From a bacterium (GTDB lineage Bacteria; JAMCPX01), in contig JAJYUJ010000015.1 in NCBI GenBank assembly GCA_021792615.1, positions 1 through 63,283 of the forward strand: a stretch of 63,283 bases of DNA. Reading direction: 5' to 3'. Both the position numbers and the translations under genes were made by a program. Below the pieces are notes generated by a model. It searched no databases. It was not told where the DNA came from and saw only the letters and a list, made by a program, of their open reading frames with translations. Of this stretch, positions 41,670-50,726 are shown piece after piece. The first letter of the stretch is position 1; each line of letters opens with the position of its first letter.

Positions 41670-42164
41670 ATGAGTGATAAGGACAAATCAAAGAAGGGAA
41701 ACGTCGGGATCGGGGACAAAGCGCCGGATTTTACGCTCGGTTCCCAATCCGGAGATACGGTAAGTCTCAGGGATTTTATCGGTAAAAAGATCATTGTCCT
41801 GTATTTTTATCCCAAGGACGGAACGCCGGGCTGTACAGCGGAGGCATGCAGTTTCAGGGACAATTATGATGTGTTTAAAAAGGCAGGTGCCGAGGTCATC
41901 GGTATCAGTTCCGATTCTGTTGAGTCTCACGGTGCATTTGTTGTGAAGCATGGCCTGCAGTTTACGTTACTCAGTGATAAAGACCAGGCAGTCAGGAAGC
42001 TCTATGGCGTGCCTTCAACGCTGGGACTCCTGCCGGGCAGGGTGACCTATGTTATCGACAAGAAAGGTGTTGTACGGCATATATTCTCGTCCCAATTCAA
42101 TGCAACCAAGCACATCAGCGAGGCACTGGGCGTGATCCAGTCATTGAACCAGGGCGCAGCATAA
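41670..42164 (+). CDS. bcp: Peroxiredoxin, BCP/PrxQ family
   Basis: A 164-residue thiol peroxidase. The peroxidatic Cys is in PKDGTPGCTAEACSF and the resolving Cys lies five residues on (CTAEAC), the atypical two-Cys arrangement of PrxQ. APDFTLGSQSGDTVSLRDF is the typical N-terminal part. It reduces peroxides at the cost of thioredoxin. It ends just before the IS110 region. Confidence 0.92.
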   Translation: MSDKDKSKKGNVGIGDKAPDFTLGSQSGDTVSLRDFIGKKIIVLYFYPKDGTPGCTAEACSFRDNYDVFKKAGAEVIGISSDSVESHGAFVVKHGLQFTLLSDKDQAVRKLYGVPSTLGLLPGRVTYVIDKKGVVRHIFSSQFNATKHISEALGVIQSLNQGAA

Positions 42165-42169
42165 CTCCC

Positions 42170-42369
42170 CGGTATGCCGGGTCCGTCGATTGTTTGCCGG
42201 CGGGCAGGACACTGAGTGATCCCCAGTAGTCTTCCCTGTATTGCTGGAGGTAATTTTTGACAGCAAAGTACGTGCTTTCCCATAAGACCTTATGTTTAAA
42301 GCAAGCCCCAACCTTGTTATATAGATTATGTTTAAGGGTAACAAAAAATATAAACAAAGGAGGCTTGCT
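42170..42369 (+). ncRNA. Candidate IS110 bridge RNA region
   Basis: The 200 bases before the transposase have no gene but several internal repeats: the hairpin CCCCGGTATGCCGGG-like stem at about 42167-42182, and a direct repeat TTATGTTTAA (42290-42299 and 42326-42335). IS110-group elements carry a structured bridge RNA of about 150-200 nt in the non-coding end upstream of the transposase. I infer its presence by position only; loops that pair with target and donor were not worked out. Confidence 0.3.
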
Positions 42370-43531
42370 ATGAAGAATAGTAAAGGATTGGATTTCACTG
42401 GTCAATCGATTTTCGTCGGTATCGACATTGGCAAACGTAGTTGGGAGGTATGCATTCTTACCGAGCATCACGAGCATAAAGTATTTACCCAGTCACCCCA
42501 GGTAGATGTGCTGGTTAGGTATCTGAGGCGGATGTTTCCCGGAGCTATCTACTCGTGTGTGTATGAGGCAGGGTTCTGTGGCTTCTGGATCCACGATGAA
42601 CTGGAACGCCAGGGTGTTCGATGTATGGTGGTGAATCCTGCCGATGTGCCGACCAAGCACAAGGAACAGGTCACCAAGACGGACCGGGTAGATGCCCGTA
42701 AGCTTGCGCGGGGGTTAAGGAATGGGGAATTCGAGTCTATTTATGTTCCTCCAAGAGATGCGCTTGAAGACCGTAGTCTAGTCAGAACACGTCTGCAATT
42801 TATCAGGAAACAGACCCGCTGTAAGAACCAGATCAAGGCCATGCTCTATTTCTATGGGATTACCCTGCCTGAAAACGCTGCACGGAATTGGTCCAAACGA
42901 TTTATAACATGGCTTGAACAGGTACGCATGGAACAGGCAAGCGGAGACCAAATATTGAAACTCTTACTTGAAGAACTCCATCATCTCCGAGACACGATAG
43001 CGAACCTTACGAAACAAATCAGGGTGTTGGCATTCAGCAACAAGTATGGTGAGTCAGTTCAGTATTTGTGTTCTATCCCCGGTATCAGCCCATTAATTGC
43101 GATGACTCTCCTCACAGAACTTGTTGATATAAACCGTTTTGAAAGCCTGGATAAGCTTGCCAGCTATGTCGGCTTAATACCCGGGCAGCATTCCAGTGGC
43201 GAGGAAGAAATGATGACCGGGCTTGTCACGCGCATAAACGCTTTTCTGAAGTATGTGCTTATAGAGAGTGCCTGGGTTGCCGTGAAAAAGGACCCTGCAC
43301 TCATAATGGCGTTTAACAAATTGGCGCACCGGATGCCAAAGAACAAGGCGATTATCCGTATTACGAAAAAATTATTAAGCAGGATTATGTTTGTTGTTAA
43401 ACATAAACAGCCATACCGTTTCAGTATGGTTGCATAACCTGTGGACACAAACTATTGCATCGGTATTTTTGAGCAAACGCTATAATCTTTCTGCAGCTCT
43501 TAAGATATAAGATGTCTGCTTTCCATAAGAC
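42273..43531 (+). mobile_element. IS110-family insertion sequence (boundaries approximate)
   Basis: The element contains one intact transposase gene. Near-identical 15/16-base sequences flank it: TGCTTTCCCATAAGAC at 42273-42288 and TGCTTTCCATAAGAC at 43517-43531. TTATGTTTAA upstream has an inverted copy TTAAACATAA at 43397-43406 inside the end of the gene. IS110 elements lack classical terminal inverted repeats, so exact ends cannot be fixed; the left end may extend back to about 42170. Insertion lies between the peroxiredoxin gene and an AT-rich secreted-protein block. Confidence 0.55.
42370..43437 (+). CDS. IS110-family transposase (DEDD recombinase)
   Basis: A 355-residue transposase. N-terminal RuvC-like DEDD domain: FVGIDIGKRSWEVC (Asp), YSCVYEAGFCGFWI (Glu), VTKTDRVDARKLARGL (Asp, Asp). 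C-terminal Transposase_20 domain: LCSIPGISPLIAMTLLTELV and SYVGLIPGQHSSGEEEM, with the serine nucleophile in the HSSG stretch. The gene is full length and without frameshift, so the element may be active. The ATG at 42370 follows AAAGGAGG. Confidence 0.93.
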   Translation: MKNSKGLDFTGQSIFVGIDIGKRSWEVCILTEHHEHKVFTQSPQVDVLVRYLRRMFPGAIYSCVYEAGFCGFWIHDELERQGVRCMVVNPADVPTKHKEQVTKTDRVDARKLARGLRNGEFESIYVPPRDALEDRSLVRTRLQFIRKQTRCKNQIKAMLYFYGITLPENAARNWSKRFITWLEQVRMEQASGDQILKLLLEELHHLRDTIANLTKQIRVLAFSNKYGESVQYLCSIPGISPLIAMTLLTELVDINRFESLDKLASYVGLIPGQHSSGEEEMMTGLVTRINAFLKYVLIESAWVAVKKDPALIMAFNKLAHRMPKNKAIIRITKKLLSRIMFVVKHKQPYRFSMVA

Positions 43532-43999
43532 TGCGTTGCTCATTACTATTACCTGATCGAGGTAATGCAGCTGCCAGAATGTAGGCATGTCTGCTGATAA
43601 AAGAGTGATGATATAGTTTTGGCACACAGGAAAGTGAATAGGCCGATTTTCAATGTCTTTATTGATATAAAAGGAATGGGGGAAGGGAATAAGACAACGT
43701 TCAATGATTTGACTTTTCACATAAAAGAAAGATTATGTCAACTATTATTCCTATCTTCTATAAAATATGAATGACGGCTCCACCCGGGCCTCCTCGTTGC
43801 CACTTAATTATCCCATCCACGGCGCTGCCCTTTGCTCGAAGACCATCCAGCAAGCTTCTTATTGACAAATGAATTATTTTATAATTTAAAAAAACATATA
43901 AAGTTTGTACCTCCTTGTTTTTTATCATCTTGTCAGGCAAAGCAGGTTGATTTTAAATTGACCCAGTAACGGGTTAAAGATAGATTTAACGGAGGGTTC
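43438..43999. other. Intergenic region, IS110 right flank to secreted block
   Basis: 562 bases without a supported gene. The first 100 hold the probable right end of the IS110 element. The remainder is AT-rich; a 60-codon minus-strand frame near 43758-43940 and a 99-codon one at 43421-43720 have no family features. Near the right end TTGACC and the repeat-like CCCAGTAACGGGTTAAAG may be promoter sequence for the small open frame at 44000. Confidence 0.4.
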
Positions 44000-44101
44000 A
44001 TGAAAAACTTAGTAGGTGTGTTTCACACAGAGGGTAATTCTAGCCTTTTGTTTACTCAACGCTGTTTCATTGGTTATTCCACTACAACAAACGAAATGTA
44101 G
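44000..44101 (+). CDS. Small ORF with good ribosome site, 33 residues
   Basis: ATG at 44000 is preceded by GGAGGG at 43991-43996. It encodes MKNLVGVFHTEGNSSLLFTQ followed by RCFIGYSTTTNEM. There is no signal peptide or known domain. It ends 49 bases before the C39-like gene and could be a leader peptide or a remnant. Support is only the start signal and position. Confidence 0.35.
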   Translation: MKNLVGVFHTEGNSSLLFTQRCFIGYSTTTNEM

Positions 44102-44150
44102 AATTTCACCTTTTCATTAAATGAAACTTATACAAAGGAGGGCTTTTATT

Positions 44151-45569
44151 ATGAGGAACGCTTTTCTTAAATTGTTATTTTGCTTCGGATGTACTCTAAT
44201 ATTCCTGTCTATATTTTTAATACCTACATCTCACGCACAAAATACATCTTCTCTTATCCAGAATAACGGTATACGCATAGGAACAACGCATAAGTCCATT
44301 GGTCCATTCAGAAACATCAATGATGCAATGAGATATTTCAAAAAGTATGGTATTCAAATAGCACAAAATTCCACACAGTCATCTGAGAACGCTCCTCTTA
44401 TCAGTCCAGGTATTGCAGCTTTACAACCCAACACTACGGCACCTGCTGCTCCAGATCCTCCGGCCTGCTGTGCCGGGATACCATGGGATTATCAAACAAC
44501 AATAGCTTTGGGTATTCCTGATTGGGCAGCAGGTATGGATATGGTCAAAGAAGCAGGTTATATTAGCTATAATGGTATTCCGGGGCAAGGAGCACATCCA
44601 TATAATGCTATCTGGAATCCAGATTATATTATGGATCAAAATAACGGGAGTTTGGGAATATTTGATTATTGGTGGCTTCCTTCTCAGGAAACCATCAATA
44701 TCCCCAGTATGGTAAGTTTTTATGCAACAATTGATGCCCGTACTTGCGTATCAGAAAGTTGTTATTATCCTCCCATGTGGTTTATTGTATCTTATTTTTA
44801 TCAATATGGACCCCAATCTTGGGAAACTACAGGATGGGTAGACCCAGTTTATTTTAGTGGTGGCTACGGACCTCCAGAAATCACTTATTTCATGTATCTT
44901 CCTGGATGCAGCCTAAACGATCTGGATATTGACAGGGATGGATGGGCGGTATGCGACGGAGATTGCAATGATTACGATCCTTCAATACATCCGGGGGCAT
45001 CGAGTGCTGGTGAAATATGTACGGGGATAGACTATAATTGCGATGGAATTATCGGTGAGAATACCTATCTAAATGTGCCCTTTATAGATCAGGCTACTCC
45101 ACCGTGGGGACCGGATCCTTACAACTCTCTTGGTAACGGGATTACCATCCAAGACAAAGGATGTGCACTTGCATCATTTAACATGGTCTGGAACTATTAT
45201 TTCCCTAATAATTCACAAACGCCGGATACTATTAATGGGATATTAAATGGGATACCCGGAGGATATGCGGAAGGGAATTTTAATTGGCTTAAGGCATGTG
45301 AATATGCAAGCGGCTCCTATAATAAAATGTGCACTGAAGCTAAAGCATCATATGATCCCAATCTAATAGATCGAGAGTTATGTGCAGGACACCCTGTTAT
45401 AGTGAAAGTCCCGGGCAATCCTTCTCATTTTGTTGTAATAACAGGTAAAGATAGCCAAGGAAATTATGTTATGAACAATCCAGGGAATAGGTCTGGGTCT
45501 GGTGGGAACTTTTCAGGAACTTATCCGGGTGGAGGCAAAAGTATAAGGATTATTACACCCGTTCAGTGA
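44151..45569 (+). CDS. Secreted protein with MopE-like metal-binding motif and C39-like peptidase domain
   Basis: A 472-residue exported protein; signal peptide about residues 1-30 ending PTSHAQ. The middle carries a calcium-type/MopE motif DLDIDRDGWAVCDGDCNDYD with later CTGIDYNCDG, known from secreted proteins of myxobacteria and Desulfobacterota. The C-terminal 150 residues form a papain-like C39-family domain: YLNVPFIDQ, KGCALASFNMVWNYY with the candidate Cys, PGNPSHFVVITGKD with the His and YVMNNPG. AAAGGAGGGC precedes the ATG at 44151. The neighbourhood is AT-rich and next to an IS110. Function is unknown; surface proteolysis is possible. Confidence 0.75.
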   Translation: MRNAFLKLLFCFGCTLIFLSIFLIPTSHAQNTSSLIQNNGIRIGTTHKSIGPFRNINDAMRYFKKYGIQIAQNSTQSSENAPLISPGIAALQPNTTAPAAPDPPACCAGIPWDYQTTIALGIPDWAAGMDMVKEAGYISYNGIPGQGAHPYNAIWNPDYIMDQNNGSLGIFDYWWLPSQETINIPSMVSFYATIDARTCVSESCYYPPMWFIVSYFYQYGPQSWETTGWVDPVYFSGGYGPPEITYFMYLPGCSLNDLDIDRDGWAVCDGDCNDYDPSIHPGASSAGEICTGIDYNCDGIIGENTYLNVPFIDQATPPWGPDPYNSLGNGITIQDKGCALASFNMVWNYYFPNNSQTPDTINGILNGIPGGYAEGNFNWLKACEYASGSYNKMCTEAKASYDPNLIDRELCAGHPVIVKVPGNPSHFVVITGKDSQGNYVMNNPGNRSGSGGNFSGTYPGGGKSIRIITPVQ

Positions 45570-45580
45570 AAGGAGGCATT

Positions 45581-47602
45581 ATGAAAAAGATAATAATAAT
45601 ATTGTTCACAATACTGTATCCTACAATTGGCTATACCCAAAACCTCGCCGGTATGGAAATGCATGTAGGGAGTTCTATAACCGGCACTTATACTTCTGTA
45701 TATCCATTGTTAATGTTAATAGCACCTGGTGCGAATGGGTTAGAATGTGGATACGACCTTAATAGGCCTTATACATACTTTGAGAATAAAGCTGTAGAAG
45801 GAAATTTAAATTCCAATATGAGTGAAATTCCTGGCTGTAGCGGTGCGGAGGATACCGTTGGTAATAATACAAATCCTGCCGATCAATCAGTTATTGACAG
45901 TGCTTATATAACTGCAAATTATCTTACAACCGGCACCTATATACTCACTTTATTTGCGAGTCCTGTTTCACAACCTACTGGATATTGGTTAGAAGGGAGT
46001 ATAGATAATGCAAATGGTACAGACATATCACCCCCCAAAATACAAGGCTATATAGGTTCAGGTGGTGTAGACACATATACCTTCGATTTTTATCCCACAA
46101 TGACCACAGCTCCGGTGATCACGAAACAGGTAACTCTTGATAGTGTCCTTAGCACCATTCAAGGCGCTTTTGGAGCAGCGTGCATAAAAACAAACGCTGT
46201 GGAGAATGACCTTACAAGCAGAATCAATCAGGCACAAACTGACCAGGACGCGGGAGACACGCCTGGTGCAATAGCCGTCATGGATGGTTATATAAGCGCG
46301 GTGAATGCCGGGCAATCGCAGGGTACCATAGGTAGTCCATGCAGTACGGTACTGGTTTCAGATGCACAATCTCTGAAGGAGTCTCTCCAACAGGGTTACG
46401 TTCCTCCTCCACCTCCGCCAAAGTTGACGCTGACACCTGCAAAGGCAACGTTACCGCTTGGTGCGTATTATACTATGACTGCAACACTTACCCAGGGTGA
46501 TACCCCTGTATCAGGTTCCCTCATTACTGTTGGTGTAATATCAGGCCCAAATCAAGGGCTCGTATTGCAAGGAAATAGGACCGATTCGAGCGGGCAGACC
46601 ATACTGCGTTATACAAGCAAGATAACAGGAACTGATTATCTTGTGGCATACGCAATGGCTGGGAGATTGAGCTGGGATCAGCCCGTAGGAAAGGAAATTA
46701 AGCTTGCGCTGAACATGTTGATACAGCCGGACATTCCCTTTGCGCTGGTGGGGCAGCCGGGAAGTGAAGGCGTTGCATCAGTACCTGTTCAGGTAACGTG
46801 GTCTGGCGGTCCTGACCTTGCAGTGGATTATTTTTATCCCCAGTTTATCCGGGCAAAGGCAGGTGACACAATTACCCTTGAGGATATTACGGGAAATTAC
46901 GGAAATGTCGCTGCAGGCCCTTCTATTACCAGATACTATATCACACAAGGTCTGGAGATAAGTCCTGCAACGGACCAATCCCTTGGACAAAGGCCTATAC
47001 CAACGCTTTCTCCGCAGCAAACCAGCAAAGGAGGGCTTGAGGTAACACTGCCCACCAGCCTTACAGATACCACCTATCATTTGTATGCGTGTGCCGATGC
47101 AGATAATCAGGTAGTCGAGACTAACGAGACAAACAACTGTCAGAGAAACAGGCTGGTTGGGTATTTCATTCCCGCTCCCGGGTCTGTTGCTATGCAGAGT
47201 ATCGCAACGTATTGCCGCTCTGCAAAGGCAAAGGTAACAATAACAGGACATAAGGATAAGAGGGTGGCCACAGTAACCATCATCGGCGTCAATGCGCCGA
47301 CCGTAATTATCTATGTAATTAGGCTCAGACATGGAAAACCCACCAAAATAAAAGGGTCTTATGTTTCCGGTGTAGGAACACCGACAGTGCAGATCAAGCT
47401 TAAGAATGAGGAGCAATGCGGTGGGGAGAAAAACTGTGATTACGTTATAGGCTATTTCAGGAATGATTCACAGGGTGGAATATGTGGTGGCACAGTTACG
47501 GTTAACCTGTGCAAGAAAAAACACGAAAAAGAGCATGAAGACAAAAACTATAAAAAAGAGAAAGATAGGTCTGTACATCACGAGGAAAGAGATGAAAATT
47601 AA
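45581..47602 (+). CDS. Secreted protein with Ig-like/Big and CARDB-type domains
   Basis: A 673-residue exported protein starting MKKIIIILFTILYPTIGYTQ. After an unrecognised N-terminal part comes a Pro-rich linker (YVPPPPPPKLTL), an Ig-like Big_1-type domain (TLPLGAYYTMTATLTQGDTP), a CARDB-type domain (DLAVDYFYPQFIRAKAGDTI and the VVETNETNNCQRN signature) and a Cys-containing beta domain. The last 30 residues are extremely Lys/Glu/His-rich (KKKHEKEHEDKNYKKEKDRS). AAAGGAGGC precedes ATG 45581, and the gene starts 11 bases after the C39-like gene. It is probably a surface adhesion or assembly protein. Confidence 0.72.
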   Translation: MKKIIIILFTILYPTIGYTQNLAGMEMHVGSSITGTYTSVYPLLMLIAPGANGLECGYDLNRPYTYFENKAVEGNLNSNMSEIPGCSGAEDTVGNNTNPADQSVIDSAYITANYLTTGTYILTLFASPVSQPTGYWLEGSIDNANGTDISPPKIQGYIGSGGVDTYTFDFYPTMTTAPVITKQVTLDSVLSTIQGAFGAACIKTNAVENDLTSRINQAQTDQDAGDTPGAIAVMDGYISAVNAGQSQGTIGSPCSTVLVSDAQSLKESLQQGYVPPPPPPKLTLTPAKATLPLGAYYTMTATLTQGDTPVSGSLITVGVISGPNQGLVLQGNRTDSSGQTILRYTSKITGTDYLVAYAMAGRLSWDQPVGKEIKLALNMLIQPDIPFALVGQPGSEGVASVPVQVTWSGGPDLAVDYFYPQFIRAKAGDTITLEDITGNYGNVAAGPSITRYYITQGLEISPATDQSLGQRPIPTLSPQQTSKGGLEVTLPTSLTDTTYHLYACADADNQVVETNETNNCQRNRLVGYFIPAPGSVAMQSIATYCRSAKAKVTITGHKDKRVATVTIIGVNAPTVIIYVIRLRHGKPTKIKGSYVSGVGTPTVQIKLKNEEQCGGEKNCDYVIGYFRNDSQGGICGGTVTVNLCKKKHEKEHEDKNYKKEKDRSVHHEERDEN

Positions 47603-47667
47603 TAACATGTTCCAAAGAAATCAAGAAGTGCGATCATTAAGTTAAAAACATAAAAAAAATGTTTTAT

Positions 47668-48507
47668 ATGAAAATAAAGAACTTAGAGCCTGCATGGCTA
47701 CTTGTATTATTAACACTACTGATCAATATAGTGGTATTCACCAGCAGTAGTAGCATATCATTTGCCGGAAGTATAAAGAAGGTAGCAAATGTACCCGGCA
47801 TGGTTTACATTCCAGCAGGCTGGTTCTGGATGGGATGTAACCCAAAGGATCCTTATTGTGCCAATGTTGTAACTCCTCCTAATAGAGTATTAACTGATGA
47901 GAAGCCATATCATGAGGTATATCTTGATGCTTATTACATAGATAAGAATGATGTTACAGTTTCAGAATATAAGAAATGTGTAGATGCACAAGGATGTACT
48001 CCGCCTGTTATGAGAAAATATGGTAACTGGAATGGAGCGGGGAGAGAAAATCATCCGGTAACCTGGATGAATTGGTATCAGGTAAAGGCATATTGCAAAT
48101 GGGCCGGGGAGACTCTTCCAACCGAAGCACAGTGGGAGAAAGCAGCACGGGGAACGGATGGGAGATTCTATCCATGGGGCAATCATTGGGATGCATCAAA
48201 AGGATGCTTTGATAAATCATCCACTTGTGTAGTGGGAAGTTATCCGCAATGGGCAAGCCCTTACGGGGTGATGGACATGTCAGGTAATGTCTGGCAATGG
48301 GTGAACGATTGGTATGATGAGCATTATTACAGTAATTCACCCGATCATAATCCGAAGGGACCCATGAGTGGATATCAACATATTTTTCGGGGTGGTTCTT
48401 GGACTGCGGGTAGTGCTTCACTTCGGTCAGCTCTCCGTTTCGCTATCGAACCTCCTTTTAAAAACCTCAACATCGGATTTCGTTGTGTGCGTAATGTTTC
48501 TCAATGA
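47668..48507 (+). CDS. Secreted FGE-sulfatase/SUMF1-fold protein
   Basis: A 279-residue exported protein with a hydrophobic signal (residues 10-35). The formylglycine-generating-enzyme fold is complete: GMVYIPAGWFWMGCNPKD, HPVTWMNWYQVKAYCKWAGE, LPTEAQWEKAARGTDGR, MDMSGNVWQWVNDWYD, IFRGGSWTAGSASLRSALRF and IGFRCVR. The copper-binding Cys of true FGE, expected near RGGSW...RSA, is replaced (TAGSAS), so sulfatase activation is unlikely; many such proteins are binding modules or act in other oxidations. No ribosome site is visible; ATG at 47659 is an alternative. Confidence 0.8.
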   Translation: MKIKNLEPAWLLVLLTLLINIVVFTSSSSISFAGSIKKVANVPGMVYIPAGWFWMGCNPKDPYCANVVTPPNRVLTDEKPYHEVYLDAYYIDKNDVTVSEYKKCVDAQGCTPPVMRKYGNWNGAGRENHPVTWMNWYQVKAYCKWAGETLPTEAQWEKAARGTDGRFYPWGNHWDASKGCFDKSSTCVVGSYPQWASPYGVMDMSGNVWQWVNDWYDEHYYSNSPDHNPKGPMSGYQHIFRGGSWTAGSASLRSALRFAIEPPFKNLNIGFRCVRNVSQ

Positions 48508-48839
48508 CTCTGATTTTGAGATCTGAAATCAATCATGTTCGATGTTGTGGTGAATAAACGTCCCTTTATTTACCACCATTTTTAAATCAGCTTTTCAGAG
48601 GGAAACTATTCGGCTGTTTTTTGTACCCTTTTTTGGAACGCCCATATATCGGTATAAAAAAATTTGTTGCCATAGGGAATCAAAAAAAGGCGTGATATTC
48701 TGAAGAGGTTTTATTCCCTGTTCAGTTTTATTATTATCTTATGCTTTGAGCCCGGGGATCGCCCAGGTCAGAGGAGTAATTCTGCTGACAACTGCCTCAA
48801 GCTGTGATAGAAAAATGATTCAAGGGAGGTGGTGTAGCT
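48508..48839. other. Intergenic region before the GMC oxidoreductase
   Basis: 332 bases with no supported gene. It contains AT-rich sequence and the GGGAGGT ribosome site at its right end. No terminator with a clear stem and T-run and no confident promoter was recognised. Confidence 0.4.
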
Positions 48840-50726
48840 ATGAACAGACGTAAACTCTTTTTGAGCCTGCTTGAAGCCATGATCCAGAAACCGGATATGC
48901 CCGACAGCGTAAAACAACAATCACTCGCCAAGCTTGAGACCTATCTGAAAGATGCCCCGTTCATTGTCAAGTTTGTATTTCCGTTTTTATTGTATACGGT
49001 CGAATACCTGCCCGTGTTTACCAGATTTTCGAGACTCTCTAAAATGGATGTGGAATCGCGGGCCGGATATATCGCGGGACTCCATGGCAGGATCGGTGGT
49101 AGTATCCTGATGGTATTGAAGCTTTTTGTAACACTTTCGTACTATTCGGTGCCGGATATCGAGACCAGCCTCGGGTTCACCCGCCACTGTGAAGGGATCA
49201 GGGGAAGGATCAAAAAACCCGTCTTTGTCGACGGTTCGCGGTCAGACAATGATATCAGCCTGGAGGCAGATGTTTGCATCATCGGCTCCGGCGCCGGCGG
49301 TGCTGCCGCTGCTTATGCAGCTGCAAAATCCGGCATGAAGACAGTCATCCTTGAAGAGGGGAGATACCTGACCGGAGAAGATTTTACTCAGAAACCGGTT
49401 GAAGCATTAAGTACCCTGTACCGCGACCATGGATTCATAACATCCTTCGGGACACCGCCGATCATAATACCGCTGGGCAGGTCAGTCGGCGGTACGACGA
49501 CCATTAATTCCGGTACCTGTTACCGGACGCCTCCTTCGGTCGTTAAACTCTGGCACGACCGGTATGGTATTCCATGGCTGACCGGCGATGAGTATGCTCG
49601 GCTTGCCTCGTTTGTGGAGAAAGAAATCCACGTGGAACCGGTGCCTGAAAGGATATTCGGCAAAAACAGCGGACTTTTCAGACAGGGAACACAGGCTCTG
49701 GGGCTCTCCGGTGCTCCTATCCCGAGGAATACTCTTGAGTGCGACGGATGCTCGTTCTGCGCATTCGGTTGTCCGCGCGATGCAAAGTACGGCACCATGC
49801 TGAATTTTATCCCCGATGCACTTCAGCAGGGAGCAACACTGTATTCGAATACAAAGGCCATCAAGCTCGTCGTGAGGAACAACCGGGTAGAAGGGTTGGA
49901 GGGTGTTTTTGTCGATGCCCATGGAAGACCGCTGTCGAAAAATATTTCCGTCAAAACAAAGCGCGTGGTTGTCTCGGCAGGTGCAATCTACACCCCTGCT
50001 TTTCTGAAAAAAAACGGATTGAAACACCCGCGAATCGGCAAAAATCTGCACATCCATCCCGCGGCCCGGGTGTCCGCCTTATTCAATGAACGGGTGGACG
50101 GGTGGGACGGTGTGCCGCAGGGATACAATATCGACCACTATGTGGACGAAGGGATATTCATTCAGGGACAGTTCGTTCCCCCGTCGTTACTTTCACAGTC
50201 CGTTCCTTTTTCAGGAAATCGGCATTCAGACTTGATGGAAAAATACGCGTATATGGCTTCTTTCGGGGCATTGATATCGGATACAGGATCGGGAAGGGTC
50301 GTGCCGGGTGCCGGCAGGATGTCCAGCCCTGTCATCTTTTATTCTCTGTCGCCGGAAGACCACAAAAAAATGGTTAAATCGATCGCGATAACGGCGAAGG
50401 TCTGGTTTGCAGCAGGGGCAGCGGAGGTCCATACACAGGTTGCCACACGGCCAGTTGTCCATAGTGAGAAAGAAGCGGATGAGCTGCTCGAAAACCTGCC
50501 GCCTGCATGGTCGCTCGAGCTCATGGCATTTCATCCCATGGGCACTGCCATGATGGGCGGTGATGAGAAGGAGGCAGTGGTAAAACCGGACGGAGAAACG
50601 TACGAGGTTAAAGGCCTCTACGTCGCAGATGCTTCTCTGTTTCCGACGTCGACAAAGCTGAATCCCCAGGTCACCATTATGAGTATGGCGACAAAAATCG
50701 GGGAGGGGATTGGCAAGGGATTATAA
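48840..50726 (+). CDS. GMC-family FAD-dependent oxidoreductase
   Basis: A 628-residue flavoprotein. About 130 N-terminal residues form a helical region ending near GLHGRIGGSILMVLKLFV, followed by the FAD motif ADVCIIGSGAGGAAAAYAAA. The ECDGCSFCAFGCPRDAKYG segment resembles the Cys-rich loop of long-chain alcohol oxidases. C-terminal GMC residues are in ELMAFHPMGTAMMGG (His) and YVADASLFPTSTKLNPQVT (Asn). It likely oxidises a hydroxyl group of a lipid-like or long-chain substrate. AAGGGAGGTGG precedes the ATG. Its last six bases overlap the convergent TPR gene. Confidence 0.88.
   Translation: MNRRKLFLSLLEAMIQKPDMPDSVKQQSLAKLETYLKDAPFIVKFVFPFLLYTVEYLPVFTRFSRLSKMDVESRAGYIAGLHGRIGGSILMVLKLFVTLSYYSVPDIETSLGFTRHCEGIRGRIKKPVFVDGSRSDNDISLEADVCIIGSGAGGAAAAYAAAKSGMKTVILEEGRYLTGEDFTQKPVEALSTLYRDHGFITSFGTPPIIIPLGRSVGGTTTINSGTCYRTPPSVVKLWHDRYGIPWLTGDEYARLASFVEKEIHVEPVPERIFGKNSGLFRQGTQALGLSGAPIPRNTLECDGCSFCAFGCPRDAKYGTMLNFIPDALQQGATLYSNTKAIKLVVRNNRVEGLEGVFVDAHGRPLSKNISVKTKRVVVSAGAIYTPAFLKKNGLKHPRIGKNLHIHPAARVSALFNERVDGWDGVPQGYNIDHYVDEGIFIQGQFVPPSLLSQSVPFSGNRHSDLMEKYAYMASFGALISDTGSGRVVPGAGRMSSPVIFYSLSPEDHKKMVKSIAITAKVWFAAGAAEVHTQVATRPVVHSEKEADELLENLPPAWSLELMAFHPMGTAMMGGDEKEAVVKPDGETYEVKGLYVADASLFPTSTKLNPQVTIMSMATKIGEGIGKGL

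Noticed and set aside
47668-48507. True formylglycine-generating enzyme
   Set aside because: The catalytic Cys pair expected after RGGSW is missing.
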